From Hydrogenophaga sp. Root209 (lineage in GTDB: Bacteria > Pseudomonadota > Gammaproteobacteria > Burkholderiales > Burkholderiaceae_C): a stretch of DNA of 64,000 nt. How positions within the stretch are numbered: position 1 is the first letter of the stretch; each line of letters opens with the position of its first letter. The position numbers were made by a program, and so were the translations under genes. Positions 1 through 9,415 of this stretch are shown piece after piece. The stretch lies in the NCBI RefSeq assembly GCF_001428625.1, contig NZ_LMIE01000031.1:117284-181283 (forward strand). Reading direction: 5' to 3'. The notes under the pieces were generated by a model. It did not search any database, was not told where the DNA came from, and saw nothing but the letters and a program-made list of their open reading frames with translations.

Positions 1-194
1 CCCCTCCTCCTTGATTTCGCTGCGCCGTGCCCCATGGCCGCCGATGACCTCGTTGGCACTCGTCAAGGCTCACGCCAACATTGCTTCAAGCTCGTGAGTG
101 AGCGGCGTTCTGCGCAGCGGCATCAAGGAGGAGGCGGCACCAGCCGCCGGGGGACAGCCGCGGAGCAGAGCGCCGCTCGCTCACGAGCCCGCGA
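1..194. repeat. Composite intergenic repeat, copy 1 (cut by window start)
   Basis: Three blocks here recur near 60.3 kb. Bases 1-22 equal 60290-60311. Bases 24-49 are the inverted copy (one mismatch) of 60237-60262. Bases 149-194 are identical to the 46 bases at 60335-60380. Bases 91-113 and 165-187 also form an imperfect inverted repeat, so the block could fold as a long stem-loop. An open frame across it is out of character for a gene and is not called. It looks like a modular intergenic element and separates the glucarate promoter from whatever lies upstream. Confidence 0.75.
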
Positions 195-229
195 AGGTGC
201 AGGCATAAAAACCACCCGACAAACGACCG

Positions 230-258
230 TTGACGCAAAACAATGGTACCGGTACCAT
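230..258 (+). promoter_or_regulatory. Putative sigma70 promoter of the glucarate operon
   Basis: TTGACG at 230-235 is followed after 17 bases by TACCAT at 253-258, a fair -35/-10 pair. Transcription would start near 265, about 70 bases before the first gene. The -10 lies inside the first palindromic operator and the second operator lies just downstream of the start, the arrangement expected for repression. The promoter is inferred from sequence only. Confidence 0.5.
243..258. promoter_or_regulatory. Palindromic operator 1
   Basis: Perfect 16-base palindrome ATGGTACCGGTACCAT with a central CG step. The core TGGTACCGGTACCA is shared with the second site, whose centre lies 31 bases (about three helical turns) away. 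Palindromes of this form with a central CpG are typical of LacI-family regulators; the regulator itself is not in the window. Confidence 0.7.
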
Positions 259-272
259 GCGATCCGACAATC

Positions 273-290
273 ATTGGTACCGGTACCAAT
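273..290. promoter_or_regulatory. Palindromic operator 2
   Basis: Perfect 18-base palindrome ATTGGTACCGGTACCAAT, carrying the same 14-base core as operator 1. It lies on the same helix face (31-base spacing) and just after the predicted transcription start. The pair could be bound cooperatively by a dimer pair or tetramer. Confidence 0.7.
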
Positions 291-336
291 TCGCGGCGAC
301 TACACCACCCGATTCCACCCCTGAAGGAGACATGCA

Positions 337-1287
337 ATGAAGAAACTGCTTTGCGCACTCGGCGCATCCATGGTCATGACCACCGCCATGGCCTGGCCCG
401 ACAAGACCGTCACCATCGTCGTGCCCTTCCCACCCGGCGGCTCCACCGACGTGATCGCCCGCACCCTGCAGCCCCGCCTCCAGGAAAAGCTTGGTGGCAC
501 CTTTGTGGTGGAAAACAAGGCCGGCGCCACCGGCACCATTGGCGCCACGCACGTGGTGCGCTCCGCGCCCGATGGCCACACGCTGTTCGTTTCGTCGCTT
601 GGCCCCTTCGTGATCGCGCCGCACCTGTTCAAGGTGAGCTACGACGCGCCCAAAGACTTCGACTACATCTCGGTCGCAGTGCAGGCGCCCAACGTGCTGG
701 TGGTGCCCGCCGCTTCACCCCACAAAAACATGGCCGACGTGCTGGCGTTCCAGAAAGCCAACCCCGGCAAGATGACATTTGCATCGTCGGGCAACGGCAG
801 CAGCGACCACCTCACCGCCGAACTCTACTGGCAGCAAACCGGCACCAGTGGCGTGCACGTGCCCTACAAAGGCGGCGGCCCGGTGATGACCGATCTGTTG
901 GGCGCCCAGGTGGATTCGTCGTTCATGAACATCAACACCGCCATGCCGCAAATCGTGGCCGGCAAGCTGCGCGCACTCTCCATTACCAGCGCCCAGCGCT
1001 CGCCCTTGCTGCCCAACGTGCCCACGCTCGAGGAACTCGGCATCAAGGACGCCAACGTGTACTCGTGGCAGGCCGTGGCCGGTCCCAAGGGCATGCCGGC
1101 CGATGTGAAAGCCAAGCTGCACGCTGCGATCAAGGAAGTGTTGAACGACCCGGCCGTCAAGCCGAAGCTGCTCGAAGTGGGCTTCGAAATCGTCGCGAAC
1201 ACGCCTGAGCAGTTCACTGCATTCCAGGCTGCCGAGTTCGCGCGCTGGCAGAAGCTTATCCAGGCCCGCAACATCAAAGCCGACTGA
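337..1287 (+). CDS. Bug/TctC-family periplasmic solute receptor, probably for glucarate-type acids
   Basis: Extracytoplasmic receptor of the tripartite tricarboxylate transporter (Bug) family, 316 residues, the usual length. A Sec signal peptide (about residues 1-19, ending AMA) precedes the characteristic opening [18 protein letters not shown]. The start is supported by AAGGAGA 7 bases upstream. It is the first gene of the operon and lies 4 bases before gudD, so the ligand is probably a dicarboxylic sugar acid; this is inference from context. No TctA/TctB membrane partners are adjacent; the only tctA/tctB set in the window is near 61 kb. Confidence 0.88.
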   Translation: MKKLLCALGASMVMTTAMAWPDKTVTIVVPFPPGGSTDVIARTLQPRLQEKLGGTFVVENKAGATGTIGATHVVRSAPDGHTLFVSSLGPFVIAPHLFKVSYDAPKDFDYISVAVQAPNVLVVPAASPHKNMADVLAFQKANPGKMTFASSGNGSSDHLTAELYWQQTGTSGVHVPYKGGGPVMTDLLGAQVDSSFMNINTAMPQIVAGKLRALSITSAQRSPLLPNVPTLEELGIKDANVYSWQAVAGPKGMPADVKAKLHAAIKEVLNDPAVKPKLLEVGFEIVANTPEQFTAFQAAEFARWQKLIQARNIKAD

Positions 1288-1291
1288 TCCC

Positions 1292-2626
1292 ATGCCGTCT
1301 TTCGCCACGCCCCGCGTCACCGCCTTGCGCGTCATTCCTGTCGCCGGGCGCGACAGCATGTTGCTCAACCTGAGCGGCGCACACGCGCCCTTCTTCACCC
1401 GCAACCTGCTCATCCTCACCGACAGCGCCGGCAACACCGGCGTGGGCGAGGTGCCCGGTGGCGAGAAGATCCGCCAGACGCTGGAAGACGCGGCCGAACT
1501 GGTGGTGGGCCAGTCGCTGGGCAACCACCAGAAGCTGCTGCAGCAACTGCACACCCGTTTTGCCGACCGTGACTCGGGCGGGCGCGGGCTGCAGACCTTT
1601 GACCTGCGCACCACCATCCATGCGGTGACCGCGGTGGAGTCGGCCCTGCTCGACCTGCTCGGCCAACACCTGGGTGTGCCGGTGGCTGCACTGCTGGGCG
1701 AAGGCCAGCAGCGCGACGCGGTGGAGATGCTGGGCTACCTGTTCTTTGTCGCCGACAAGTCGAAGACCGATCTGCCCTACGCCAGCGAACCGGGTGCGGA
1801 CAACGCCTGGAGCCGCATGCGGCACGAGGAGGCGATGACGCCCGAAGCCGTGGTGCGCCTGGCCGAGGCCGCGTATGAACGCTACGGCTTCAACGACTTC
1901 AAGCTCAAGGGCGGCGTGCTGCGCGGCGACGAGGAAGTGGACGCCGTCATCGCGCTGCACGAACGCTTTCCCGACGCGCGCGTGACGCTCGACCCCAACG
2001 GCGGCTGGCTGCTGAAAGACGCGATCCGCCTGGGCCAGCGCATGCGCGGCGTGGTCGCCTACGCCGAAGACCCGTGTGGCGCCGAAGACGGCTTCTCGGG
2101 CCGCGAGGTGATGGCCGAGTTCCGCCGCGCCACGGGCCTGCCCACCGCCACCAACATGGTCGCCACCGACTGGCGCCAGCTCACGCATGCGCTGTCGCTG
2201 CAGAGCGTGGACATTCCGCTGGCCGACCCGCATTTCTGGACCATGGCCGGCAGCGTGCGTGTGGCGCAGACCTGCCGCGACTGGGGCCTGACCTGGGGAT
2301 CGCACTCCAACAACCACTTCGATGTGTCGCTGGCCATGTTCACCCACGTGGCGGCAGCCGCGCCCGGCAAGGTGACCGCCATCGACACGCACTGGATATG
2401 GCAGGACGGCCAGCGCCTCACGAAGGATCCGCTCACCATCCAGGGCGGCCACGTGCAGGTGCCCAAGACCCCGGGCCTGGGCGTGGAACTCGACATGGTT
2501 GAAGTGGAGAAGGCGCACCAGCTCTATCTGCAGCACGGCCTGGGCGCGCGCGACGACGCCACCGCCATGCAATACCTGATCCCGAACTGGACCTTCAACC
2601 CCAAGCGCCCTGCGCTCGACCGATGA
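1292..2626 (+). CDS. gudD: D-glucarate dehydratase
   Basis: Enolase-superfamily dehydratase converting D-glucarate to 5-keto-4-deoxy-D-glucarate, 444 residues, close to the E. coli enzyme and highly similar from end to end (for example [11 protein letters not shown] near residue 27, [13 protein letters not shown] near 96). The catalytic set is present: KLK with Lys204 and Lys206, metal ligands Asp234, Glu259 and Asn288, and His338 in [10 protein letters not shown]. It is the second gene of a four-gene operon whose other members supply a receptor and the two following catabolic steps. Cytoplasmic and Mg-dependent by family knowledge. Confidence 0.96.
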   Translation: MPSFATPRVTALRVIPVAGRDSMLLNLSGAHAPFFTRNLLILTDSAGNTGVGEVPGGEKIRQTLEDAAELVVGQSLGNHQKLLQQLHTRFADRDSGGRGLQTFDLRTTIHAVTAVESALLDLLGQHLGVPVAALLGEGQQRDAVEMLGYLFFVADKSKTDLPYASEPGADNAWSRMRHEEAMTPEAVVRLAEAAYERYGFNDFKLKGGVLRGDEEVDAVIALHERFPDARVTLDPNGGWLLKDAIRLGQRMRGVVAYAEDPCGAEDGFSGREVMAEFRRATGLPTATNMVATDWRQLTHALSLQSVDIPLADPHFWTMAGSVRVAQTCRDWGLTWGSHSNNHFDVSLAMFTHVAAAAPGKVTAIDTHWIWQDGQRLTKDPLTIQGGHVQVPKTPGLGVELDMVEVEKAHQLYLQHGLGARDDATAMQYLIPNWTFNPKRPALDR

Positions 2627-2651
2627 CACACCGCACTTGCAAGGAAGCTTC

Positions 2652-3440
2652 ATGAGACCCAACCGCCTGCGCGAGATCTGGGCCGCCGGTGGCGCTGTCG
2701 TCAACGGCTGGCTGGCGATCCCCAACAGCTTCTCGGCCGAGACCATGGCCCACCAAGGCTGGGACTCGCTGACCATCGACCTGCAACACGGCGTGGTGGA
2801 CTACCAGGCCATGGTGACCATGCTGCAGGCCATCAGCACCACCGAGACCGTGCCCGTGGTGCGCGTGCCCTGGCTGGAGCCCGGCATCCTCATGAAGACG
2901 CTGGATGCGGGTGCTTACGGTGTCATCTGCCCCATGGTGAACACGCGCGAAGACGCGCAGAAGCTGGTGGCGTACACCCACTACGCACCGCGCGGCACGC
3001 GCAGTTTCGGCCCGGTGCGCGCCCTGCTCTACGGCGGCGCCGACTATCCCCAGCACGCCAACGACACCATCGTGACCTTCGCGATGATCGAGACCGCGCA
3101 GGCGCTGGACAACCTCGACGACATCCTCTCGGTGCCGGGGCTGGACGCGATCTACATCGGCCCGTCCGACCTGTCGCTGGCGCTCGGCTGCAAGCCCACC
3201 TTCGACGACCTCGACCCCAAGGCCGCAGCAGCTGTCGAACACATCCTCGCGCGCGCCAAGGCGCACGGCCTGGTCGCCGGTATCCACAACGGCTCGCCCG
3301 AGGCCGCGATCAAACGCGTGGCCATGGGCTTCCAGTTCGTCACCGTGAGTTCGGACGCGCGCCTCATGGCCTCCGGCGCGCAGCAGGTGATGGCCACCAT
3401 GCGCGCCGGAAATGCACCCAAAACCGAGGGCGGCTACTGA
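2652..3440 (+). CDS. garL: HpcH/HpaI-family aldolase (5-keto-4-deoxyglucarate aldolase type)
   Basis: Class II aldolase of the HpcH/HpaI family, 262 residues. Visible signatures are DLQHGVVDYQ, DAGAYGVICPMV and the C-terminal block IYIGPSDLSLALG. In this operon it would cleave 5-keto-4-deoxy-D-glucarate to pyruvate and tartronate semialdehyde, which fits its position between gudD and a tartronate semialdehyde reductase. The ATG is preferred over an in-frame TTG 15 bases upstream because AAGGAAG lies 4 bases before it. The family also contains hydroxy-oxo-heptanedioate and hydroxy-oxovalerate aldolases, so the exact substrate rests on context. Confidence 0.88.
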   Translation: MRPNRLREIWAAGGAVVNGWLAIPNSFSAETMAHQGWDSLTIDLQHGVVDYQAMVTMLQAISTTETVPVVRVPWLEPGILMKTLDAGAYGVICPMVNTREDAQKLVAYTHYAPRGTRSFGPVRALLYGGADYPQHANDTIVTFAMIETAQALDNLDDILSVPGLDAIYIGPSDLSLALGCKPTFDDLDPKAAAAVEHILARAKAHGLVAGIHNGSPEAAIKRVAMGFQFVTVSSDARLMASGAQQVMATMRAGNAPKTEGGY

Positions 3441-3468
3441 GCCCGCCCTTCACACAAAAGGACCCTTC

Positions 3469-4380
3469 ATGAAAATCGGATTTATCGGCTTGGGCATCAT
3501 GGGCACGCCCATGGCCCTGCACCTGGCTTCGGCCGGCCACCAGCTGTACGTGCACACGCGCAGTCAGGTGCCCGAAACCATTCAAGCCGCAGGCGGCGTG
3601 CGCTGCGACAACGCCGCCGCCGTGGCGCGCGAGGCCGACGTGGTGTTCACCATGGTGCCGGACACCCCCGACGTGGAAGCCGTGCTGTTCGGCGAGAACG
3701 GCGTGGCTTCTGGTTTGAAAGACAGCAAGGCCGGTCCGAACGGCCGGGTGGGCAAGGTCGTGGTCGACATGAGCTCGATCAGCCCCATGGCCACCAAGAC
3801 CTTCGCGAAGAAGATCAATGAGCTCGGTGCCGACTACATCGACGCGCCGGTCTCTGGTGGCGAAGTGGGCGCCAAGGCCGGCTCGCTGACCATCATGTGC
3901 GGTGGCGACGAAGCCGTGTTCGAGCGTGTGCGCCCGCTGCTGGAACTGATGGGCAAGAACATCACGCTGGTGGGCGGCAACGGCGACGGCCAGACCACCA
4001 AGGTGGCCAACCAGATCATCGTGGCGCTCAACATCGCCGCCGTGAGCGAAGCCCTGGTGTTCGCCAGCAAGGCCGGCGCCGACCCGGCCAAGGTGCGCCA
4101 GGCGCTCATGGGCGGGTTTGCCGCCAGCCGCATTCTGGAAGTGCACGGCGAACGCATGATCAAGCGCACGTTCAATCCGGGCTTTCGCATCAAGCTGCAC
4201 CAGAAAGACCTGAACCTGGCGCTGCAGGGCGCGAAGGAAATCGGTGTGTCACTGCCGCAAACCGCGAACGCCGCGCAGCTCATGCAAGCCTGCGCCGCGA
4301 ACGGCATGGGTGATCTGGATCACTCGGCCCTGGTGAAGGCGCTTGAGTTGATGGCCGGGCACACCGTTTCGCCAGACTGA
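3469..4380 (+). CDS. garR: 2-hydroxy-3-oxopropionate (tartronate semialdehyde) reductase
   Basis: Beta-hydroxyacid dehydrogenase, 303 residues, the usual family length. The N-terminal Rossmann motif GFIGLGIMGTPMA, the substrate-binding block DAPVSGGEVGA and the catalytic-lysine region TTKVANQII are all visible. It reduces tartronate semialdehyde to D-glycerate, completing glucarate breakdown to pyruvate plus glycerate. The ATG is preceded by AAAAGGA; upstream in-frame starts lie inside the aldolase gene. Last gene of the operon, 28 bases after the aldolase gene. Confidence 0.92.
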   Translation: MKIGFIGLGIMGTPMALHLASAGHQLYVHTRSQVPETIQAAGGVRCDNAAAVAREADVVFTMVPDTPDVEAVLFGENGVASGLKDSKAGPNGRVGKVVVDMSSISPMATKTFAKKINELGADYIDAPVSGGEVGAKAGSLTIMCGGDEAVFERVRPLLELMGKNITLVGGNGDGQTTKVANQIIVALNIAAVSEALVFASKAGADPAKVRQALMGGFAASRILEVHGERMIKRTFNPGFRIKLHQKDLNLALQGAKEIGVSLPQTANAAQLMQACAANGMGDLDHSALVKALELMAGHTVSPD

Positions 4381-4405
4381 CACTGGCGAAGCAGCCCCGG
4401 CCGAA

Positions 4406-4960
4406 TCAGGACTTGGCCGCGGACGCCGGTGGTGTGGTCACCACCTCGCCATCCTTCACCGGCAGCGTGGCGCCGGGCTTGAAGGAGGTGCGCACCGTGC
4501 CGTCTTTGCCATCAAGGCGGTAGGTCACGTTGTAGCCCACCAGCTTCTGCGACTTTTCGTTCACGGTCCTGCAGCGCTGTTCGGACGTGGTCACAACGTC
4601 CTTCTGCTGCATGTTCTTCTGAACCTGGTTGCCGGCATAACCGCCGGCCGCGGCACCCGCCAGGGTCGCCACGGTCTTGCCGGTGCCGTTGCCCACGGCG
4701 CTGCCCAGCAAGCCACCGGCCAGGCCACCCACCACCGTGCCGGCAATGCGGTTCTGGTCTTTCACCGGAGCCGCGCGCTGCACCGCCACGGTTTCACAGC
4801 GCTCGCGCGGGGTCACCACGGTTTGGTTGATCTCCTTCACGGCCACCACGTCGGCGAACTTCGGCTGCGTCAGCGCCTTGTAGCCGGTGACGCCGCTGGC
4901 CCCGAGCACGACCATGGCGAGACCACCCACGGCGATACCTTTGATCATTGACTTGTCCAT
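4406..4960 (-). CDS. Glycine-zipper membrane/envelope protein
   Basis: 184-residue protein with one N-terminal hydrophobic segment (GIAVGGLAMVVLGASGVTGY) followed by a periplasmic domain. The middle (about residues 78-112) is a glycine zipper (GTVVGGLAGGLLGSAVGNGTG), the 2TM motif of the 17-kDa/SlyB-like family, followed by a Cys-containing C-terminal region. The start was chosen at the ATG after AAAGGATGAGCAC; an upstream in-frame extension has no membrane or coding character. Function unknown; family members sit in the envelope. A second zipper protein, a lipoprotein, occurs near 19.1 kb. Confidence 0.82.
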   Translation of the reverse strand: MDKSMIKGIAVGGLAMVVLGASGVTGYKALTQPKFADVVAVKEINQTVVTPRERCETVAVQRAAPVKDQNRIAGTVVGGLAGGLLGSAVGNGTGKTVATLAGAAAGGYAGNQVQKNMQQKDVVTTSEQRCRTVNEKSQKLVGYNVTYRLDGKDGTVRTSFKPGATLPVKDGEVVTTPPASAAKS

Positions 4961-5070
4961 GTGCTCATCCTTTTTGAAGTTGAGGCAATCTAACCGGCTT
5001 TGACGACCCTCGAACGACCGCGTGTGACAAAAGGTGTTTCCTCCGGAATCCTCCGCCCCGTCACCCGATG

Positions 5071-5928
5071 TCACCCGACGCGCATGCCGGTATGGTGAAT
5101 CGTCCATTGCTCAGGCTCGTCAACGGGCGCCGGGGGCAGAAGCCGGTCGCATTCGAGCTTTACCACGGCATAACATTCGCAGGCCCGGTCTTCCAGACCT
5201 TGTCGGTCGAGCACCTCGATGCGACCGCGCGCGTAGCGAATAAGGCCGTCGCGTTGCAGCGCCAGCGCCACCAGCGTGACGCTTTCGCGCCGCACGCCGA
5301 GCTTGCTGGCCAACAGCTCCTGCGTCATCTGCAGGCAGTTGCCCTCCACCCGGTCCAGGTTCAGCAGGATCAACCGGCAGACCTGTTGATCGACCGAGTG
5401 GTGTCGGTTGCACAGCGCCGTCTGCGCCACCTGCGTCAGCAGCGCTTGCGTGTAGCGCAGCAGCAGTTGCATCACCGCGCCGCCCGCGTTGAGCTCGTCA
5501 ATGACGACCTGACGATTCATCCGGTAGCCCCGGCCTGCGCTTTGAACCACCGCGCGGCCGTTGGTCGAGATGCCGCCCATCAGCAGCGGCACGCCCACCA
5601 CGCCGTCGTTGCCGACGGTGGCGAACTCGGCACAGGCTCCGCTGGCCGTGAGGTTGAGCAGTGACACGATGGCCGACGTGGGGAAATACACGTGGTTCAG
5701 GTCACTGCCCGATTCGTACAGCACCTGGCCCAGTGGCATGTTGACCAACTCCATCTGATGGGACCAGCGTTCCCAGTCGCTGGCGGGCAATGCCGCCAGC
5801 AGATGATTGGTGGGTGTACCCGCCGCGAACCGCTCATGCGCCGCGCAGCATTGGTGCGACGACAGTCCTTGGTGGGCAGGTGTGATGAACTGCAGGGGTG
5901 CGTGCGGGGGTGCAGAGAGGGCGTGCAT
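5071..5928 (-). CDS. Crp/Fnr-type transcriptional regulator (paralogue of the one near 44.7 kb)
   Basis: 285 residues: a divergent cyclic-nucleotide-binding-like sensor domain (about 45-170) and a Crp-type winged helix (LLASKLGVRRESVTLVALA). No cluster cysteines or clear cAMP-binding Arg-Ser pair are seen, so the ligand is unknown. The C-terminal part shares CNRHHSVDQQ, LGVRRE, IRYARG and a CEC motif with the regulator near 44.7 kb, showing the two are paralogues. The first about 35 residues are poorly conserved and a later start is possible. Divergent from the thioesterase gene, with about 200 bases between them. Confidence 0.88.
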   Translation of the reverse strand: MHALSAPPHAPLQFITPAHQGLSSHQCCAAHERFAAGTPTNHLLAALPASDWERWSHQMELVNMPLGQVLYESGSDLNHVYFPTSAIVSLLNLTASGACAEFATVGNDGVVGVPLLMGGISTNGRAVVQSAGRGYRMNRQVVIDELNAGGAVMQLLLRYTQALLTQVAQTALCNRHHSVDQQVCRLILLNLDRVEGNCLQMTQELLASKLGVRRESVTLVALALQRDGLIRYARGRIEVLDRQGLEDRACECYAVVKLECDRLLPPAPVDEPEQWTIHHTGMRVG

Positions 5929-6126
5929 TTGAACTTGCTCCTGAATGGCTGATGCCTTCAGTGTTCAGTACCGCACGCAAGCGGTCTGTCGGCGCGCAGG
6001 GCAGATGCGGGTAGGACAGTGCCTACACGGCGCCTGCCTTTGGTCGTGAGGCATTTTTCGCCCGCCTGCCGATCCGGGCACAATCCGCGCCTGCAGCACT
6101 TGCTGCGCCGCAACGAGAACCCGACC

Positions 6127-6612
6127 ATGGACCTGCCCACCCACCAACTCACCATGACCGTGCTCATGACGCCCGACATGGCCAACTTCTCGGGCAATGT
6201 GCACGGTGGCACCATCCTCAAGCTGCTCGATCAGGTGGCCTACGCCTGCGCCAGCCGCTACGCGCGCAGCTATGTGGTCACGCTCTCGGTGGATCAGGTC
6301 ATGTTCCGCCAGCCCATCCATGTGGGCGAGCTCGTGACCTTCATGGCCTCGGTGAACCACACCGGCACCTCGTCCATGGAGATCGGCATCAAGGTGGTGA
6401 CCGAGCACATCCGCAACCAGGTGGTGCGCCACGCCAACAGCTGCTTCTTCACCATGGTGGCGGTGGGCGACGACGGCAAGCCGGTGGCGGTGCCTCCCCT
6501 GCAACCCGGCACCCCTGACGAACGCCGCCGCCACGCCGCCGCCCAGGTGCGCAAGCAACTGCGCCAGGAATTTGCCAGCCGCTTCGAGGAACTGCGCACC
6601 ACCTCGGGTTGA
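6127..6612 (+). CDS. YciA-type hotdog-fold acyl-CoA thioesterase
   Basis: 161 residues forming a single hotdog domain. The signature GNVHGGTILKLLDQVAY carries the family's active-site helix and is followed by VDQVMFRQPIHVGELV. Members hydrolyse acyl-CoA thioesters in the cytoplasm, often controlling the CoA pool. The ATG at MDLPTHQLTM matches the family start; the in-frame codons upstream are not conserved-looking. The C-terminal 30 residues are charged and helical (RRHAAAQVRKQLRQEF). Monocistronic by spacing. Confidence 0.9.
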   Translation: MDLPTHQLTMTVLMTPDMANFSGNVHGGTILKLLDQVAYACASRYARSYVVTLSVDQVMFRQPIHVGELVTFMASVNHTGTSSMEIGIKVVTEHIRNQVVRHANSCFFTMVAVGDDGKPVAVPPLQPGTPDERRRHAAAQVRKQLRQEFASRFEELRTTSG

Positions 6613-6645
6613 GCGGTGTCCGGAGCGCTCAGCCCGCGCTTGATC

Positions 6646-8823
6646 TCAGGCTTCACGGATCGCGGCGGCCCGCAAGCGCAGTGCGTTTCCGATCACCGAG
6701 GCCGAGCTCAGGCTCATGGCCAGGGCCGCGATCATGGGCGAGAGCAGCCAGCCGGTGAAGGGATACAGCAAGCCGGCGGCCAATGGAATGCCCAGCGCGT
6801 TGTAGACGAACGCGAACGCCAGGTTCTGCTTCATGTTGGCCACCGTGGCCACCGACAGGGCGCGGGCCGTGGCGATGCCACGCAGGTCGCCTTTGACCAA
6901 GGTGAGCTGGGCGCTGTTCATGGCCACGTCGGTGCCCGTGCCCATGGCAATGCCCACGTCGGCGCGGGCCAGTGCCGGCGCATCGTTGATGCCGTCGCCC
7001 GCCATCGCCACCACGCGGCCCTCGGCCTGGAGCCGCTCCACCAGTTTGAGTTTGTCGGCCGGTTTCACTTCGCCGTGAACCTCGTCGATGCCCAGGCGCT
7101 GGCCGACCGAGCGCGCGGTGGTCAGGCCGTCGCCCGTGGCCATGACCACGCGGAATTTGGCCTGGCGCAGCGAGCCGAGTGCATCGGCCGTGGTGGCCTT
7201 GATCGGGTCGGACACGGCCAGCAGACCGGCCAGTGCCTTGTCCGCCGCGAGGTACATCACGCTGGCTCCCTGCGCACGGAGTGCTTCGGCCTCGCTGGCC
7301 AGCGGTGACACGTCCACACCCAGCTGCTGCAGCAGCGCCGTGTTGCCCAGGGCCAGGTCCTGGCCACTCACCCGGCCCCGCACCCCGATGCCGGATTCCG
7401 AGTCGAACTGCTCGGGCTCGTCCAGCGCAAGCCCCTGTTGCTTCGCCGCGGCCACGATGGCGGCGGCCAGCGGGTGTTCGCTGCCCTGGTCCAGACTGGC
7501 GGCCAGACGCAAGACCTCGCCTTCGGCAAAGTGCCCGAAGCCGATGGCTCGCTCGAAGGTCGGTCGTCCTTCGGTCAGGGTGCCGGTCTTGTCGACGATC
7601 AGCGTGTCGACCTTGCGAAGATTCTCGATGGCGGCGGCGTCGCGAAACAGCACACCGTGGGTGGCGCCACGACCGGTGGCCACCATGATCGACATGGGCG
7701 TGGCCAGCCCCAGTGCGCAGGGGCACGCGATGATCAGCACGGCCACGGCGTTGATGAGCGCATGCACCCAGCTCGGCTCGGGCCCAAGCCAGCCCCAGAC
7801 GAAAAAGGTGAGCAATGCCGCCACCACGACGCCCATCACGAAGTAGCCCGCCACCTGGTCGGCCATGCGCTGCATGGGCGCGCGCGAGCGCTGCGCCATG
7901 GCCACCATCTGCACGATCTGCGAGAGCACGGTGGCAGACCCGACATGCTCGGACTTCATCACCAGGGCGCCGCTGGTGTTGAGCGTGGCGCCGATCAGCT
8001 TGTCGCCGATCCGCTTGGTCACCGGCAGCGGCTCGCCGGTGAGCATGGATTCGTCCACCGCGCTGCTGCCCTCGACCACCGTGCCATCGGTGGGCACCTT
8101 CTCGCCCGGGCGCACGCGCAGCAGATCGCCCACATGCACGTGGGCCAGCGGCACGTCTTCCTCCTGCCCATCGGCCGTGATGCGCCGCGCGGTCTTGGGC
8201 GCCAGCCCCAGCAGCGAACGGATGGCCGCCGAAGTCTGTGAGCGCGCCTTGAGCTCCAGCAGTTGCCCCAGCAGGGTGAGCGAGATGATCACCGCCGCCG
8301 CTTCGAAGTACACCGCCACCCGCCCCATCGAGACGAACGCTTCGGGAAACACCTGCGGAGCCACCGTGGCCACCACGCTGTAAACAAACGCCGACCCGGT
8401 GCCCAGGCTGATGAGGGTCCACATGTTGGGGCTGCGGTTCACCACCGACTGCACCCCACGCACGAAAAACGGCCAGCCAGCCCACAGCACGATGGGCACG
8501 GTGAGCACGAGTTCGATCCAGCTCTGGGTGGCCATCTCGAACCAGCCCAGGCTGTGGCCAGACATCGCCAGCACCGTCACCACCACCGTGAGCGGCAGGG
8601 TCCACCAGAAGCGACGCTGGAAATCCAGCAGTTCGGGGTTCTCGGCCTCGTCCAGCGCGGGCATGACCGGCTCCAGCGACATGCCGCACTTGGGACAGTT
8701 GCCCGGGTGGTCCTGGCGAATCTCCGGGTGCATCGGGCAGGTGTAGACCGTGCCGGGCGCGGCTTGAGCCGACGCGTGGCCATGGGCATGCCCCGCGTGG
8801 GCGTGGTGCGTGTGCGCGTCCAT
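6646..8823 (-). CDS. copA: Copper-translocating P1B-type ATPase
   Basis: 725 residues. A His-rich N-terminus ([14 protein letters not shown]) precedes a heavy-metal-binding zinc-ribbon-like motif CPMHPEI...CPKCGM (29-47) instead of the classical CxxC domains. The catalytic core is complete: TGE at 262-264, the metal-channel CPC at 367-369, phosphorylated Asp411 in [14 protein letters not shown] near 448 and GDGINDAP. It exports Cu(I) (or Ag) from the cytoplasm using ATP. The start follows GCAGGAGATCGCTC. A Met-rich lipoprotein gene lies directly upstream on the same strand and may be co-transcribed. Confidence 0.94.
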   Translation of the reverse strand: MDAHTHHAHAGHAHGHASAQAAPGTVYTCPMHPEIRQDHPGNCPKCGMSLEPVMPALDEAENPELLDFQRRFWWTLPLTVVVTVLAMSGHSLGWFEMATQSWIELVLTVPIVLWAGWPFFVRGVQSVVNRSPNMWTLISLGTGSAFVYSVVATVAPQVFPEAFVSMGRVAVYFEAAAVIISLTLLGQLLELKARSQTSAAIRSLLGLAPKTARRITADGQEEDVPLAHVHVGDLLRVRPGEKVPTDGTVVEGSSAVDESMLTGEPLPVTKRIGDKLIGATLNTSGALVMKSEHVGSATVLSQIVQMVAMAQRSRAPMQRMADQVAGYFVMGVVVAALLTFFVWGWLGPEPSWVHALINAVAVLIIACPCALGLATPMSIMVATGRGATHGVLFRDAAAIENLRKVDTLIVDKTGTLTEGRPTFERAIGFGHFAEGEVLRLAASLDQGSEHPLAAAIVAAAKQQGLALDEPEQFDSESGIGVRGRVSGQDLALGNTALLQQLGVDVSPLASEAEALRAQGASVMYLAADKALAGLLAVSDPIKATTADALGSLRQAKFRVVMATGDGLTTARSVGQRLGIDEVHGEVKPADKLKLVERLQAEGRVVAMAGDGINDAPALARADVGIAMGTGTDVAMNSAQLTLVKGDLRGIATARALSVATVANMKQNLAFAFVYNALGIPLAAGLLYPFTGWLLSPMIAALAMSLSSASVIGNALRLRAAAIREA

Positions 8824-8890
8824 GAGCGATCTCCTGCGGTGATGGCAGGAGCATGAGCTTGATCCTTGCCGCCGTGGCAAGGTCAAGGGT

Positions 8891-9286
8891 TCATCGGACA
8901 GGCGGCGCGGCGGTGGCTCCCGGCATGCGTTGCATCATCATGTCCATCATGGTCTGCATCATGTCCATGCGCTGCTCCAGCATCTGTTGACGCTGGGCCG
9001 GGTCCATGGGCATGCCCCGGCCCTGCATGCCCTGCATCGCGCCCATGCCGCCTTCCATGGCTTTCATGTGCTCGGCCATCAGCGCCTGGCGCTCTTCGGG
9101 GGTCTTGGCGTTCCTCATCTTGTCGCGCATCGCATGCATCGAATCCATCGAGCCCTGCATGGCCATGGGCGCCGCGCCCGGGTGATGCGCAGGCGACGCG
9201 TGGGGGCCGCGGAACCCTCCGGGGCCCGCGCAGGCGGCCAACAGGGTGAGTGTGGACAGCGCGGTCAAGGTCTTCAGTGCAACCAT
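8891..9286 (-). CDS. Met-rich lipoprotein, probable copper-associated
   Basis: 131 residues with a lipoprotein signal: LLAAC, lipidated Cys19. The mature part is very methionine-rich ([33 protein letters not shown]) and predicted helical. Such Met clusters bind Cu(I)/Ag(I) in other proteins, and the gene is 67 bases upstream of the copper ATPase in the same direction, so a periplasmic copper-buffering or sensing role is inferred. The start follows AGGAGATCACC. I do not recognise a named family. Confidence 0.75.
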   Translation of the reverse strand: MVALKTLTALSTLTLLAACAGPGGFRGPHASPAHHPGAAPMAMQGSMDSMHAMRDKMRNAKTPEERQALMAEHMKAMEGGMGAMQGMQGRGMPMDPAQRQQMLEQRMDMMQTMMDMMMQRMPGATAAPPVR

Positions 9287-9415
9287 GGTGATCTCCTGAT
9301 GGGAAAGTCCCATGGTTTTCAGCATGCGCGCCTGAGCAGATGGCGCATTGCGCCAGATCAAGGAAGAACCACGAAGCGCCGACCACCCGACCACCCGACC
9401 ACCCGGCCGCATGCC

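Noticed and set aside
34-324. Open frames of about 95 codons over the start of the window
   Set aside because: They run through an intergenic repeat and the operators; no domain, no ribosome site and the real gene starts at 337.
1274-2776. A 500-codon frame antisense to gudD
   Set aside because: Composition is His/Gly/Val/Arg-rich shadow sequence; gudD on the other strand matches a known enzyme end to end.
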